Shown piece after piece: positions 8,461 through 16,544 of a DNA stretch of 64,000 nucleotides. How positions within the stretch are numbered: position 1 is the stretch's first letter; every line of letters begins with the position of its first letter. A model generated the notes under the pieces. The model saw nothing but the letters and a program-made list of their open reading frames with translations. It was not told the origin of the DNA and did no database searches. The position numbers were made by a program, and so were the translations under genes. Source of the stretch: Sphingomonas koreensis (GTDB lineage: Bacteria; Pseudomonadota; Alphaproteobacteria; Sphingomonadales; Sphingomonadaceae); assembly GCF_002797435.1 (NCBI RefSeq), contig NZ_PGEN01000001.1:3532501-3596500 (forward strand), in the 5' to 3' direction.

Positions 8461-9720
8461 ATGCGTATGCCGGGCATGTCTGTATCCGCGTCCCCGCTTT
8501 TTCCGACCGGCACCGCGCGCGTCAGGTCCTCGGCACGCCCGACCCGCGTGGCCTTGTTCTCCGGCAATTACGATTGCGTGCGCGACGGCGCCAACCGCGC
8601 ACTCAACCGGCTGGTGGCGCACCTGCTCGACAAGGAGGGCGCCGAGGTTCGCGTCTTCTCCCCCCGCGCGCCCAAACCCGCCTTCGCCGCTGCGGGCAAC
8701 GTCCGCGCGGTGCGCTCGCTCGCACTGCCGGGGCGACCCGAATACCGGCTGGCGCTGGGCCTGACGCGCGCGGCAAGGATAGAGCTCGAGGCGTTCGCGC
8801 CGGACATCGTCCACCTTTCCGCGCCCGACCTGCTCGGCCGGCAGGCGCAGAAATGGGCGCGGGCGAGGGGGATCCCGGTGGTGGCGAGCCTGCATACCCG
8901 GTTCGAGACCTACCCCGCTTATTACGGGATGGGCTTTCTGCGTCCGGTGATCGAACGCTATCTCGACCGCTTCTATGGCGACAGCGACCTGATCCTTGCG
9001 CCGACCCGGCCGATCGCCGACGAGCTGGCCGCCAAACATGGCGCCGGCCGCGTGTCGGTCTGGAGCCGCGGGATCGATCCCGCGGCCTTTCACCCTTCGC
9101 TGCGCGACGAAGCGACCCGCGCCGCATTCGGCTATGCGCCCGGCGATATCGTTCCGCTCTTCTTCGGGCGGCTGGTGCAGGAGAAGGGCCTTGGCGTGTT
9201 CGCCGATACGATCGACGCGTTGCAGGCGTCGGGACATGCCGCGCGTCCGCTGATCGTCGGCGAGGGACCGGCGCGCGGCTGGTTCGAGAAACGGCTGCCC
9301 GGCGCGGTCTTTGCCGGGCATCTGGAAGGTGCGGCGCTGGGCCGCGCCGTGGCGAGCGCGGACATCCTGATCAACCCGAGCGTGACCGAGGCGTTCGGCA
9401 ACGTGAACCTGGAAGCGATGGCGAGCGGCCTCGCGGTGGTTTCCGCCGATGTGCCGAGCGCGTCGGCGCTGATCGCGGACGGCCGGACCGGCTGGCTGGT
9501 CTCCCCGCATGCCCCCGCTGCCTATGCGCGCGCCGTGCGGATGCTGATGCAGGAAGCGCCATTGCGCCGCGCCATGGGCGCTGCTGCGAGCATGGAGGCG
9601 CTGCGCTATCGCTGGGACGATGTGCTGGCGGGGGTTGCAGCGGATTATCGCCGCTGCCGCTCCCTTGACGCCGCGAAGGTGGACGCGACCCCGCGGTTGC
9701 TGCAGGAACTTGCGGCGTGA
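8461..9720 (+). CDS. Glycosyltransferase family 4 (GT-B fold)
   Basis: A 419-residue retaining glycosyltransferase. The N-terminal acceptor domain has LFSGNYDCVRDGANRALNRLVAHL and ASLHTRFETYPAYYG. The C-terminal nucleotide-sugar domain has FFGRLVQEKGL, ADILINPSVTEAFGNVNLEAMASGLAVV (the E-x7-E motif of GT4) and a final helical tail. It resembles alpha-mannosyltransferase, MgtA and sulfoquinovosyl-lipid synthase proteins, so a lipid or envelope acceptor is likely; donor and acceptor cannot be read from sequence. It follows the PepSY gene by about 20 bases and overlaps the next sigma-factor gene by GTGA. Starts at 8461 or 8476 are both possible, and neither has a strong ribosome site. Confidence 0.88.
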   Translation: MRMPGMSVSASPLFPTGTARVRSSARPTRVALFSGNYDCVRDGANRALNRLVAHLLDKEGAEVRVFSPRAPKPAFAAAGNVRAVRSLALPGRPEYRLALGLTRAARIELEAFAPDIVHLSAPDLLGRQAQKWARARGIPVVASLHTRFETYPAYYGMGFLRPVIERYLDRFYGDSDLILAPTRPIADELAAKHGAGRVSVWSRGIDPAAFHPSLRDEATRAAFGYAPGDIVPLFFGRLVQEKGLGVFADTIDALQASGHAARPLIVGEGPARGWFEKRLPGAVFAGHLEGAALGRAVASADILINPSVTEAFGNVNLEAMASGLAVVSADVPSASALIADGRTGWLVSPHAPAAYARAVRMLMQEAPLRRAMGAAASMEALRYRWDDVLAGVAADYRRCRSLDAAKVDATPRLLQELAA

Positions 9721-10229
9721 GCCCGGATGCCGACATCACCGGCGACCAGATCGCGATGCGCCGCTATGCGCGTGCGCTCACCCGTGACGATCCGGATGCC
9801 GACGATGTGGTGCAGGATGCGATCCTGCGGGCGATCGAGCGCAGGAAGAGTTTCAAGCCCGAATTCAGCCGCCGCCGCTGGCTGCTCGCGATCGTCCACA
9901 ATGTCTTCATCTCGGGCAAGCGCCGCGAGGCGGCCGAAACGCGCCGCAATGATCGCTTCGCCGAGACGCTGGAACGTAACCCCGATCTGGAGCAGGAACA
10001 GCGTGTGCGCCTGTCGCGCATCGCCAGCGCATATGCGAGCCTGCCCGAGCATCACCGCGCGGTGCTTCACCTGACCGCGGTTGAAGGGCTGACCTATCAG
10101 GAAGTAGCGGACGTGCTCGATATCCCGGTCGGCACGGTGATGTCGCGGCTGTCGCGTGCACGCGAAGCCTTGAAGCAACGGGAACAGGGGCCGTCCCCCT
10201 TGCGAATCGTGGGAGGGGAAAATGGCTGA
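9717..10229 (+). CDS. ECF-type RNA polymerase sigma factor
   Basis: A 170-residue sigma factor with only regions 2 and 4. Region 2 spans MRRYARALTRDDPDADDVVQDAILRAIE and RRRWLLAIVHNVFIS (about residues 14-65). Region 4 is ASLPEHHRAVLHLTAVEGLTYQEVADVLDIPVGTVMSRLSRAREAL (about 100-150), with the helix-turn-helix at the end. It redirects RNA polymerase to a small regulon. The GTG start overlaps the glycosyltransferase stop, and its end overlaps the next gene by eight bases, so it is almost certainly regulated by that anti-sigma protein. The promoter it recognises is unknown. Confidence 0.92.
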   Translation: MSPDADITGDQIAMRRYARALTRDDPDADDVVQDAILRAIERRKSFKPEFSRRRWLLAIVHNVFISGKRREAAETRRNDRFAETLERNPDLEQEQRVRLSRIASAYASLPEHHRAVLHLTAVEGLTYQEVADVLDIPVGTVMSRLSRAREALKQREQGPSPLRIVGGENG

Positions 10230-10944
10230 GCAACCATCTGAGTTCGAACTGCATGCCTATATCGACGGACAGCTCGATCCCGTGCGCCGCTTCGCGATCG
10301 AAGCACAGCTCGCGCAGGATCCCGAGCGGGCCGCATGGGTGATGGGGGAATTGAGCGATCGTACCGCGCTGCAGCTGCTGGCCGACGATCCGAGTCCCGC
10401 CCCATCCGCTGCGATCGAACAGATGGCGCGGCTGGCTGAGGCGCCGTCAAAGCGTTTCGTCCGCCGTGGCGCGATCTTCGGCGGACTCTCGCTGGCGGCG
10501 GCCGCGTCGCTGGTACTGGCCTGGCCGGCGGGCACGCCCGGCTATGTCGACTATGCGGTCAGCTCGCACCGCATCGCGATGATGCGCGCAAGCATGCCAT
10601 CGCAGATCGAGGCACCGACCCTGAACGCCAAGGAAATCCAGAGCAGCACCAGCATCGACTTGCCCGTCCTGCCTGCCGATTGGCAAGTGACCGACGTTCA
10701 GCTCTTTCCCACGGAGGAGGGGCCGGCGCTGCTGGTCGCGGTGACCGCGGGCGACGGACAGCGCATGTCGCTCTTTGCGCTCAAGTCGCGCAGCGATGCG
10801 CCCAAACGGCCGAGCGCGGTGCGTGAAGGGCCGCAGTCGGTGGCCTATTGGCGGCGCAATGACATGTCCTATGCGCTGACCGGCGATGGCGACCCCGGTG
10901 CGATGGACGCGCGTGCGGAAACGCTGGTGCAGACCCGCTCCTGA
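10222..10944 (+). CDS. Membrane anti-sigma factor
   Basis: A 240-residue protein with the standard layout: a cytoplasmic N-terminal anti-sigma domain (ELHAYIDGQLDPVRRFAIEAQLAQDPERAAWV), one membrane segment near residues 88-105 (GAIFGGLSLAAAASLVLAWPAG), and a periplasmic sensor part. No HxxxCxxC zinc motif is present, so it is not a ZAS-type member. It overlaps the ECF sigma gene by eight bases, which fixes the pairing. It should hold that sigma factor inactive until an envelope or periplasmic signal arrives. It is the last gene of the run and converges on trhO. Confidence 0.85.
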   Translation: MAEQPSEFELHAYIDGQLDPVRRFAIEAQLAQDPERAAWVMGELSDRTALQLLADDPSPAPSAAIEQMARLAEAPSKRFVRRGAIFGGLSLAAAASLVLAWPAGTPGYVDYAVSSHRIAMMRASMPSQIEAPTLNAKEIQSSTSIDLPVLPADWQVTDVQLFPTEEGPALLVAVTAGDGQRMSLFALKSRSDAPKRPSAVREGPQSVAYWRRNDMSYALTGDGDPGAMDARAETLVQTRS

Positions 10945-10972
10945 ACAAGAGCGGACGGGGCAGCGCGACGGT

Positions 10973-11914
10973 TCAGCCGTGGTCCGGATGGATCGCGCCC
11001 ACATGCGCTTCGCCGCGCGCCTCGGCCAGCATCGTCTGACGGTGGCGCTCGGCATAGCGCGCGCGCTGTTCGTCGGTGCGCTCTCCATGACAGGCCGGGC
11101 AACTGATGCCCTCGACAAACAGGGGCGAGTTGCGCTGTTCGGGCGTCACCGGCATGCGGCAGGCGCGGCAAAGCTGGTTGTCTCCAGGCGTAAGGCCGTG
11201 GCCGACCGATACCCGCTCGTCGAAGACGAAACACTCGCCCTCCCACCGGCTCTGTTCGGGCGGGATCGTCTCGAGATAGGCGAGGATGCCGCCTTTCAGA
11301 TGATAGACCTCGTCGAGCCCCTCGGCCTTGAGGAAAGCGGTGGATTTCTCGCAACGGATGCCGCCGGTGCAGAACATCGCGATCTTCGGCTTCACCTCGC
11401 CGTCCAGCAGCCGGTCCCGGTTGGCCTGGAACCATTCCGGGAAATCGCGAAAGCTGCGCGTTTGCGGATCGATCGCGCCGGCGAAGCTGCCCAGCGCGAC
11501 TTCATAGTCGTTGCGCGTATCGATCACGATCGTGTCGGGCCGGTCGATCAGCGCGTTCCAGTCCGCGGGCGCGACATAATGGCCGGTGTCGAGCGGATCG
11601 ATGTCGGGCTGACCCATCGTCACGATCTCCTGCTTGAGCCGAACCTTCATCCGGTGGAAGGGCATCGCCGGCGCGCGCGATTCCTTGACCTCGATGTCGG
11701 CGCAACCGGGCAGGGCACGGATATGGGCAAGCACCTGCTCGATGGCGTCGTCGCTGCCGGCGATCGTGCCGTTGATGCCCTCGCGGGCCAGCAGCAGCGT
11801 GCCCTTGACGCCCAGGCCACAGCAGGCCTGCGCCAGCGGCGCCTTGATCTGCTCAAGGTCCGCAAAGGGGGTGAACTGATACAGCGCGACGACGCGGATC
11901 GGGTGGTGGGTCAC
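10973..11914 (-). CDS. trhO: tRNA uridine(34) hydroxylase (rhodanese-family, TrhO/YceA)
   Basis: Oxygen-dependent hydroxylase that makes ho5U at the wobble position of several tRNAs. The acylphosphatase-like N-terminal domain contains [17 protein letters not shown], the central rhodanese domain carries [10 protein letters not shown] with its catalytic Cys, and a C-terminal CRACRMPV ... SCPACHGER segment looks like a zinc-binding pair of CxxC motifs. An ATG at 11926 is in frame but has no ribosome site. GTG at 11914 has GGAG six bases upstream, leaves the preceding terminator hairpin clear of the coding region, and is preferred. It stands downstream of rplA on the same strand but after a hairpin terminator. 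Confidence 0.92.
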   Translation of the reverse strand: MTHHPIRVVALYQFTPFADLEQIKAPLAQACCGLGVKGTLLLAREGINGTIAGSDDAIEQVLAHIRALPGCADIEVKESRAPAMPFHRMKVRLKQEIVTMGQPDIDPLDTGHYVAPADWNALIDRPDTIVIDTRNDYEVALGSFAGAIDPQTRSFRDFPEWFQANRDRLLDGEVKPKIAMFCTGGIRCEKSTAFLKAEGLDEVYHLKGGILAYLETIPPEQSRWEGECFVFDERVSVGHGLTPGDNQLCRACRMPVTPEQRNSPLFVEGISCPACHGERTDEQRARYAERHRQTMLAEARGEAHVGAIHPDHG

Positions 11915-11933
11915 GCCCAGCTCCATAAACGGA

Positions 11934-11963
11934 AAGGGGCCGGTGTTGCCACCGACCCCTTTG
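11934..11963 (-). terminator. Hairpin terminator after rplKA
   Basis: AAAGGGG at 11934-11940 pairs with CCCCTTT at 11957-11963 and CGGTG with CACCG inside it, around a TTGC loop and one mismatch. It lies just past the rplA stop in the direction of transcription, followed only by a short T-run on the minus strand. Confidence 0.7.
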
Positions 11964-11985
11964 CATTGTTCGGTCGAACCGAGGA

Positions 11986-12684
11986 TCAGACCGCCGAAAC
12001 CTCGGCGACGTCGATCTTCACGCCCGGGCCCATCGAGGACGAGACCGCGACCTTGCGCAGATACTTGCCCTTGGCGCCCGAAGGCTTGGCCTTGACCACC
12101 GCATCGACCAGCGCGTCGAAGTTCGAACGCAGGTCGGCGGCCGAGAACGACGCCTTGCCGATGCCCGAATGGATGATGCCGGCCTTTTCGACGCGATACT
12201 CGACCTGACCGCCCTTGGCGGCCTTGACCGCTTCCGCGACGTTCATGGTGACGGTGCCGAGCTTCGGGTTCGGCATCAGGCCCTTGGGGCCCAGAACCTT
12301 GCCGAGACGGCCGACCAGGCCCATCATGTCCGGGGTCGCGATGCAGCGATCGAACTCGATCTTGCCGCCCTGCACGATTTCGAGCAGGTCTTCGGCACCG
12401 ACCACGTCCGCACCGGCTTCACGGGCCTCGTCAGCCTTTGCGCCCTTGGCGAACACGCCCACGCGCACGGTCTTGCCGGTGCCGGCGGGCAGGGTGACGA
12501 CGCCACGGACCATCTGGTCGGCGTGACGCGGATCGACGCCCAGGTTCAGCGCGACTTCGATCGTCTCGTCGAACTTGGCGGTGGCGTTCTTCTGCGCCAG
12601 CGCGATCGCCTCGTCGATGCCGTAGAGCTTCTCGCGGTCAACCGCGGTCGCCATGGCCTTCGCCTTCTTCGTCAGCTTTGCCAT
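11986..12684 (-). CDS. rplA: 50S ribosomal protein L1
   Basis: A 232-residue protein of the large-subunit L1 stalk and usually the translational repressor of its own operon. The sequence starts [10 protein letters not shown], contains [31 protein letters not shown] and the signature [15 protein letters not shown], and ends [12 protein letters not shown], all diagnostic. The frame opens further upstream, but this start is the family norm and follows the rplK stop by only four bases, as in an rplK-rplA operon. Confidence 0.97.
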   Translation of the reverse strand: MAKLTKKAKAMATAVDREKLYGIDEAIALAQKNATAKFDETIEVALNLGVDPRHADQMVRGVVTLPAGTGKTVRVGVFAKGAKADEAREAGADVVGAEDLLEIVQGGKIEFDRCIATPDMMGLVGRLGKVLGPKGLMPNPKLGTVTMNVAEAVKAAKGGQVEYRVEKAGIIHSGIGKASFSAADLRSNFDALVDAVVKAKPSGAKGKYLRKVAVSSSMGPGVKIDVAEVSAV

Positions 12685-12688
12685 GTGA

Positions 12689-13120
12689 TCAGCCCTCCAC
12701 CACTTCGAGGCCCATCGCGCGGGCGGAGCCTTCAATGATCTTCGTCGCAGCGTCGATGTCGTTCGCGTTCAGATCCTTCATCTTCGCGGTCGCGATTTCG
12801 GCGAGCTGCGAGCGCTTGATCTTTCCGGCCGAAACCTTGCCCGGCTCCTTCGAACCCGACTTGAGGCCAACGGCCTTCTTGATCAGGTAGGTCGCGGGCG
12901 GCTGCTTCGTCTCGAACGAGAAGCTGCGGTCGGCATAGACGGTGATGATGGTGGGGAGGGGGGTGCCCTTCTCCTGGCCATCGGTCGCCGCGTTGAACGC
13001 CTTGCAGAATTCCATGATGTTGACGCCGCGCTGACCCAGTGCAGGGCCGATGGGCGGCGACGGATTGGCGGCGCCCGCAGGCACCTGGAGCTTGATATAG
13101 CCCGTAATCTTCTTAGCCAT
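12689..13120 (-). CDS. rplK: 50S ribosomal protein L11
   Basis: A 143-residue protein of the GTPase-associated centre of the large subunit. The N-terminus [46 protein letters not shown] and the C-terminal [13 protein letters not shown] are diagnostic. It is the first gene of a two-gene minus-strand operon with rplA. In many bacteria this pair directly follows secE-nusG on the same strand; here those two lie 2.2 kb away on the opposite strand. Confidence 0.98.
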   Translation of the reverse strand: MAKKITGYIKLQVPAGAANPSPPIGPALGQRGVNIMEFCKAFNAATDGQEKGTPLPTIITVYADRSFSFETKQPPATYLIKKAVGLKSGSKEPGKVSAGKIKRSQLAEIATAKMKDLNANDIDAATKIIEGSARAMGLEVVEG

Positions 13121-13419
13121 GTTTCACTCTCTAGCTGGCCGGATTGCCCCGGCCGGTTCAAGTTTAGCGGTTCAGGCGAACGCCGAGACGCTCTCCCGCA
13201 GGTTTCCAATGCTGTCGCTCTGGAAGGCGGCGCGCATAGCGCCAGTGCGCTCCTAAAGCAAGGGTGAGCGATTGTCGGATACATGTTGGAACTGAAATGC
13301 CATGCATGGGCCGCGGGCGAATCATCCGTCCAGGCGGCTCTAGTGGGGCAGGCAAGTGAATATCCCCGCGCACGCCCCTTGCCTTCCCGCGCGGCAAACT
13401 TTAGGGGCGGTGGCCGCAC
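13121..13419. other. Divergent intergenic region between rplK and tRNA-Trp
   Basis: About 300 bases without a supportable gene. It must hold the promoter of rplKA (leftward) and of tRNA-Trp (rightward), but no convincing -35/-10 pair can be assigned by eye. Short open frames here have the arginine/proline-rich composition of chance frames. Confidence 0.6.
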
Positions 13420-13496
13420 AGGGGTGTAGCTCAGCTGGTTAGAGCGTCGGTCTCCAAAACCGAAGGCCCTCGGTTCGAATCCGAGCTCCCCTGCCA
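13420..13496 (+). tRNA. tRNA-Trp (CCA anticodon)
   Basis: A 77-base cloverleaf with encoded CCA end. The D-stem is GCTC/GAGC, the anticodon stem TCGGT/ACCGA encloses loop CTCCAAA with anticodon CCA, and the T-stem CTCGG/CCGAG encloses TTCGAAT. The acceptor stem AGGGGTG/CTCCCCT pairs at six of seven positions, with a T-T opposition at the 6-67 pair. In alphaproteobacteria tRNA-Trp commonly precedes secE; here about 1.8 kb and three genes separate them. Confidence 0.96.
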
Positions 13497-13522
13497 TCCT
13501 TTGCCAAGGATATTCCCCTCCA

Positions 13523-14095
13523 ATGTTCCGCGCGCTGTACGACTGGACGCTCAGGCTTGCCGGTCATCGCCACGCCGATCGCTATCTGGCGACGGTATCG
13601 TTCGCCGAATCGAGCTTCTTCCCGATCCCGCCCGACGTGATGCTGGTGCCGATGGTGCTGGCGCGACGCGACCAGGCGTACCGGATCGCGACGATCTGTA
13701 CGATCGCGTCGGTGCTGGGCGGGCTGTTCGGCTACGCGATCGGCTATTTCCTCACCGGCTTCGCGCATCAGGTGCTCGAATTCTTCCGTCACGGCGCGTT
13801 CGAGGACTTCACTGCGGCCTACCAGAAATATGGCGCGGCGCTGATCCTGGTGAAGGGCCTGACGCCAATCCCGTTCAAGCTGGTGACGATCGCCAGCGGC
13901 CTGTCGCACTATCCGCTGGGCATCTTCATACTGCTCTGCACCATCACCCGCGGTGCCCGATTCTTTCTCGTTGCGTTCCTGCTCAAGAAATATGGCGAGC
14001 CGGTTCAGAAGGTGATCGAGGAACGGCTGAACCTGATCGGCTGGATCGTTCTTGCGGCGCTGATCGGCGGATTTGCGGTGGTGGCACTGGTCTAG
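13523..14095 (+). CDS. YqaA family membrane protein (SNARE-associated/DedA-like)
   Basis: A 190-residue inner-membrane protein with about four hydrophobic helices. The family segment FAESSFFPIPPDVMLVPMVLARRDQAYRIATICT at the N-terminus and KGLTPIPFKLVTIASGLSHYPLGIFILLC in the middle mark the YqaA branch of the SNARE-associated/DedA-like superfamily. Its substrate is not established; relatives move lipids such as undecaprenyl phosphate. It follows tRNA-Trp by 26 bases and may share its promoter. Confidence 0.87.
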   Translation: MFRALYDWTLRLAGHRHADRYLATVSFAESSFFPIPPDVMLVPMVLARRDQAYRIATICTIASVLGGLFGYAIGYFLTGFAHQVLEFFRHGAFEDFTAAYQKYGAALILVKGLTPIPFKLVTIASGLSHYPLGIFILLCTITRGARFFLVAFLLKKYGEPVQKVIEERLNLIGWIVLAALIGGFAVVALV

Positions 14096-14280
14096 GGGGC
14101 TGCGGCGGGGCGGAGTAGTGGCGCTGTTTGCGCTAACTGCATCCGGAATAGTATCTGATGTGAATATTCCATTACATTTTCAGCAGTTTTCTGCGCGCTG
14201 TTGGAAATTATTGCGCTTGCGAACTTTGGGAAATGCCCCTAGCGAGCAAATGCCTTTGCGCAAATCGAAGGGGAAATAAC

Positions 14281-14535
14281 GTGTTTAAGAAGATTGCCCT
14301 TGCAGTGGCAGCTTCGACGATGGCGCTGAGCGGTGTTGCTCACGCTTCGGCGGCGCAGTCGCTCAGCCTGAAGAACGTTCCGGCACGTGCCGCGACCGTT
14401 GATTCGAAGTCGAACAAGCAGCTTGGTCCGGTGAACCCGCTGTTCATCGTCCTCGGTATCGTTGCGATCGTTGGTGTTCTCGAGATCACCGGCGCGATCA
14501 ACATCTTCGGTGACGACACTCCCGACAGCCCGTAA
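14281..14535 (+). CDS. 84-residue secretory membrane protein, GDDTPDSP C-terminus (paralogue A)
   Basis: Small protein of unknown function. The signal peptide covers about residues 1-23 (FKKIALAVAASTMALSGVAHA) and is followed by AAQSLSLKNVPARA. A hydrophobic helix spans about 54-76 (LFIVLGIVAIVGVLEITGAINIF) and the protein ends GDDTPDSP. The GTG start has AAGGGGA eight bases upstream. It has its own strong terminator and is followed by a paralogue of identical length and layout. Codon use is that of a real gene. It is probably anchored in the inner membrane with the processed N-terminus outside and the acidic tail inside; that topology is inference. Confidence 0.8.
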   Translation: MFKKIALAVAASTMALSGVAHASAAQSLSLKNVPARAATVDSKSNKQLGPVNPLFIVLGIVAIVGVLEITGAINIFGDDTPDSP

Positions 14536-14562
14536 TCGGGCCTAAGGATCGTACCGATTCGG

Positions 14563-14592
14563 AAAATGGCGGCTTCGGCCGCCATTTTTTTT
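14563..14592 (+). terminator. Rho-independent terminator
   Basis: The arm AAAATGGCGGC (14563-14573) pairs with GCCGCCATTTT (14578-14588) around a TTCG tetraloop, followed by T residues to 14592. It closes the first small secretory-protein gene and is the clearest terminator in the window. Confidence 0.95.
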
Positions 14593-14765
14593 GTTCTGCA
14601 GCGCTGACTGTCCGGGCGGGCAACGCTTCGCCCCGCCTCTCCCGCAATTCGCCCCGCTCGATGGCTCCCGACCGGAACGCGCTTGCCTGCCGCCGGTTCA
14701 ATTTCCTCCTGACAGATCGCATCCCGAGGCAATGGCCGGCACGGATCAACCGAAGGAGGACCAAC

Positions 14766-15020
14766 ATGTTCAAATCACTTTCGACGCTGCTCGCATCGCT
14801 GTCGCTGCTGGCGGCAGGCGCGGTTCAGGCGTCGCCCGCGCAATCGCTGAGCCTGGCGCATGCGCCGGAGATCGGCCGCGCATCCACTGCCGCGGGCGCG
14901 AGCAACGCGCAGAGCGAGACTGGCGCCGGGATCTATGTGATCGGCGCGATCGTCGCGGGGCTGATGATCTGGGGCATCGTCGAACTCGCGAGCGGCGACG
15001 ACGATCCCGACAGCCCCTGA
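14766..15020 (+). CDS. 84-residue secretory membrane protein, GDDDPDSP C-terminus (paralogue B)
   Basis: Small protein of unknown function, paralogous to the gene just upstream. The signal peptide is about residues 1-22 (ending VQA), then SPAQSLSLAHAPEIGRA. A hydrophobic helix at about 54-75 (GIYVIGAIVAGLMIWGIVELA) precedes GDDDPDSP. AQSLSL falls at residues 25-30 and the GDDxPDSP tail at 77-84 in both proteins, while the linker between has diverged freely. The ATG is preceded by AAGGAGG. The pair looks like an old tandem duplication with separate promoters, since a terminator lies between them. Confidence 0.8.
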   Translation: MFKSLSTLLASLSLLAAGAVQASPAQSLSLAHAPEIGRASTAAGASNAQSETGAGIYVIGAIVAGLMIWGIVELASGDDDPDSP

Positions 15021-15038
15021 TCCTGCGTCGATCTTGCG

Positions 15039-15073
15039 ACCCGGCAAGACCGGTACGGGCGCCCTTGCCGGGT
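15039..15073 (+). terminator. Possible hairpin terminator
   Basis: ACCCGGCAAG (15039-15048) is complementary to CTTGCCGGGT (15064-15073) across a 15-base loop, 18 bases past the stop of the second small gene. Only a weak T-rich stretch follows, so termination is likely but not certain. Confidence 0.5.
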
Positions 15074-15255
15074 GCCCGTTCTTCAAGGAAGCGCCGCCGC
15101 CGTGGCAGGGGCATCACAGCTCTTGCCCCGCCGCGCCCAAGTCGCTAGATACCAGCCCCAATCCGACAGCGTGATGGGTGTTCGCCGGGTCTCTCGAGAG
15201 GGGCCGGGCGGCGGACCCTGTCCCGAAGCCGGGCAACCAATTTGCGAGGCAACAG

Positions 15256-15453
15256 GTGGCCAAGACCAGTCCGCTCGAATTCATGCGCCAGGTTCAGGCA
15301 GAGACCAAGAAGGTCGTCTGGCCGACCCGCAAGGAAACCGTGATGACCGCCGTGATGGTGCTGATCATGGCGACGTTGCTCGGCCTGTTCTTCTTCGGCG
15401 TTGACCGCGCCTTCGGTGCGATCGTCAACTTCCTGCTCAGCCTGGCTGAGTAA
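15256..15453 (+). CDS. secE: Preprotein translocase subunit SecE
   Basis: A 65-residue inner-membrane protein that clamps SecY in the translocon. The sequence AKTSPLEFMRQVQAETKKVVWPTRKETVMTAVMVLIMATLLGLFFFGVD has the amphipathic helix with the conserved VVWP and one membrane helix, the short SecE form usual outside enterobacteria. The GTG start was chosen with GAGG about 10 bases upstream, giving the standard length; the longer upstream frame is not conserved-looking. nusG follows 23 bases later. Confidence 0.95.
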   Translation: MAKTSPLEFMRQVQAETKKVVWPTRKETVMTAVMVLIMATLLGLFFFGVDRAFGAIVNFLLSLAE

Positions 15454-15476
15454 CTGAGCCAATAACGGGAAAACCA

Positions 15477-16013
15477 ATGGCGCGCTGGTACATCATTCAC
15501 GCCTATTCGGGCTTCGAGAACAAGGTGCGGGACCAGATCCTGTCCGATGCGACGCGGCTCGGCCTCGACGCGCTGGTCGAGGCGGTCGAGGTTCCGGTCG
15601 AGACCGTGACCGAGGTCCGCCGCGGCAAGAAGGTGCAGTCGGAGCGCAAGTTCTTTCCCGGCTACGTCCTCGCCAAGCTGGCGATGAACGACGACGTCTA
15701 TCACCTCGTCAAGAACACGCCCAAGGTCACCGGCTTCCTTGGCAGTTCGGGCAAGCCCCAGCCGATCAGTGAGGCCGAGGCCGCGCGCATCCTCAACACC
15801 AAGGAGGAAGCCGCCGCCGCGCCCAAGACGCAGATCAAGGTCGATTACGAGATCGGCGACGCGGTCAAGGTCCTGGAAGGCCCGTTCGCGAGCTTCAACG
15901 GCGTGGTCGAGGAACTCGATTTCGACAAGTCCAAGGTCAAGGTCAGTGTGTCGATCTTCGGTCGCGCGACCCCGGTGGAGCTGGACTTCGACCAGGTGGA
16001 ACGGTCGAAGTAA
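15477..16013 (+). CDS. nusG: Transcription termination/antitermination factor NusG
   Basis: A 178-residue protein that binds RNA polymerase and couples it to Rho or the ribosome. The NGN domain begins MARWYIIHAYSGFENKVRDQI and includes KKVQSERKFFPGYVLAKLAMNDDVYHLVKNTPKVTGFLG. The C-terminal KOW domain is VKVLEGPFASFNGVVEELDFDKSKVKVSVSIFGRATPVELDF. Length and motifs are standard. It forms a two-gene unit with secE and is closed by a hairpin terminator. Confidence 0.98.
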   Translation: MARWYIIHAYSGFENKVRDQILSDATRLGLDALVEAVEVPVETVTEVRRGKKVQSERKFFPGYVLAKLAMNDDVYHLVKNTPKVTGFLGSSGKPQPISEAEAARILNTKEEAAAAPKTQIKVDYEIGDAVKVLEGPFASFNGVVEELDFDKSKVKVSVSIFGRATPVELDFDQVERSK

Positions 16014-16040
16014 GCGCAGTTACAGCGATGAGATTGTGAG

Positions 16041-16070
16041 AGGCCGGGGCGGAAACGTTCCGGCCTTTTC
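16041..16070 (+). terminator. Rho-independent terminator after nusG
   Basis: AGGCCGG (16041-16047) pairs with CCGGCCT (16060-16066), followed by TTTTC. It lies 28 bases past the nusG stop. Confidence 0.8.
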
Positions 16071-16544
16071 GTTTATTGCTCGCTGTATCAAGTGCGTCGC
16101 TGACTGCCACCTATTGCCGCCGCTCCCGGCACGGGCGGAACGGCCGAGATGGGAGTGGCGGATATCGTCGGCGCGCAGCAAGCTGCCGCGAAGTTGACAT
16201 AGTTCCGGGAAGCGCGATTCATTCTGTCAACTTTGTCGCCTTTGTCCGCGGCGGTTCGGGGATCTCGTTCAACCGGGCGAATCACGCAATCAAAGAGCGG
16301 CCACCATGCGGCCCGCCGATGCAAGCAAACCAATTCCAACCTTGCAAGCGTCATTCGATGCAGGCCTGCAACTAGCGATGCTATGCAAGACGGCAGTTCA
16401 TTTTGCGATACTGGTTCAGTTTATCGGCAGTTTACTATCGGAAACAGAAAGATCGCTCGAAGCCTGGATGGTGATTTGGAGTGAATCCGGTCTTCATGCC
16501 TTGATAACAAGATGATACTATCTGTTCGTCTTTTGGGAGGGGCC
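16071..16544. other. Gene-poor, relatively AT-richer gap with an inverted repeat
   Basis: About 470 bases between nusG and the MHYT gene. A short frame at 16306-16515 (69 codons) ends in an ATGA overlap with an in-frame ATG at 16512, but its third positions are far less G/C-rich than in real genes here, so it is not called. A perfect 9-base inverted repeat sits at 16191-16233 (listed separately). Nothing else is recognised. Confidence 0.55.
16191..16233. repeat. 9-base perfect inverted repeat with two outward TTGACA-like elements
   Basis: AAGTTGACA at 16191-16199 and its exact complement TGTCAACTT at 16225-16233, separated by 25 bases. Each arm contains TTGACA, a -35 consensus, one per strand. 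It could be an operator or a pair of opposed promoters. No good -10 element follows on the plus strand, so function is uncertain. Confidence 0.4.

Noticed and set aside
13420..13496. tRNA-Trp as an integration site
   Set aside because: No integrase, no duplicated tRNA end and no compositional island next to it.
16306..16515. 69-codon frame ending in an ATGA overlap with an ATG of the MHYT gene
   Set aside because: Third-position base use is unlike that of genes here, and no ribosome site or family was seen. Kept only as a remark on the gap.
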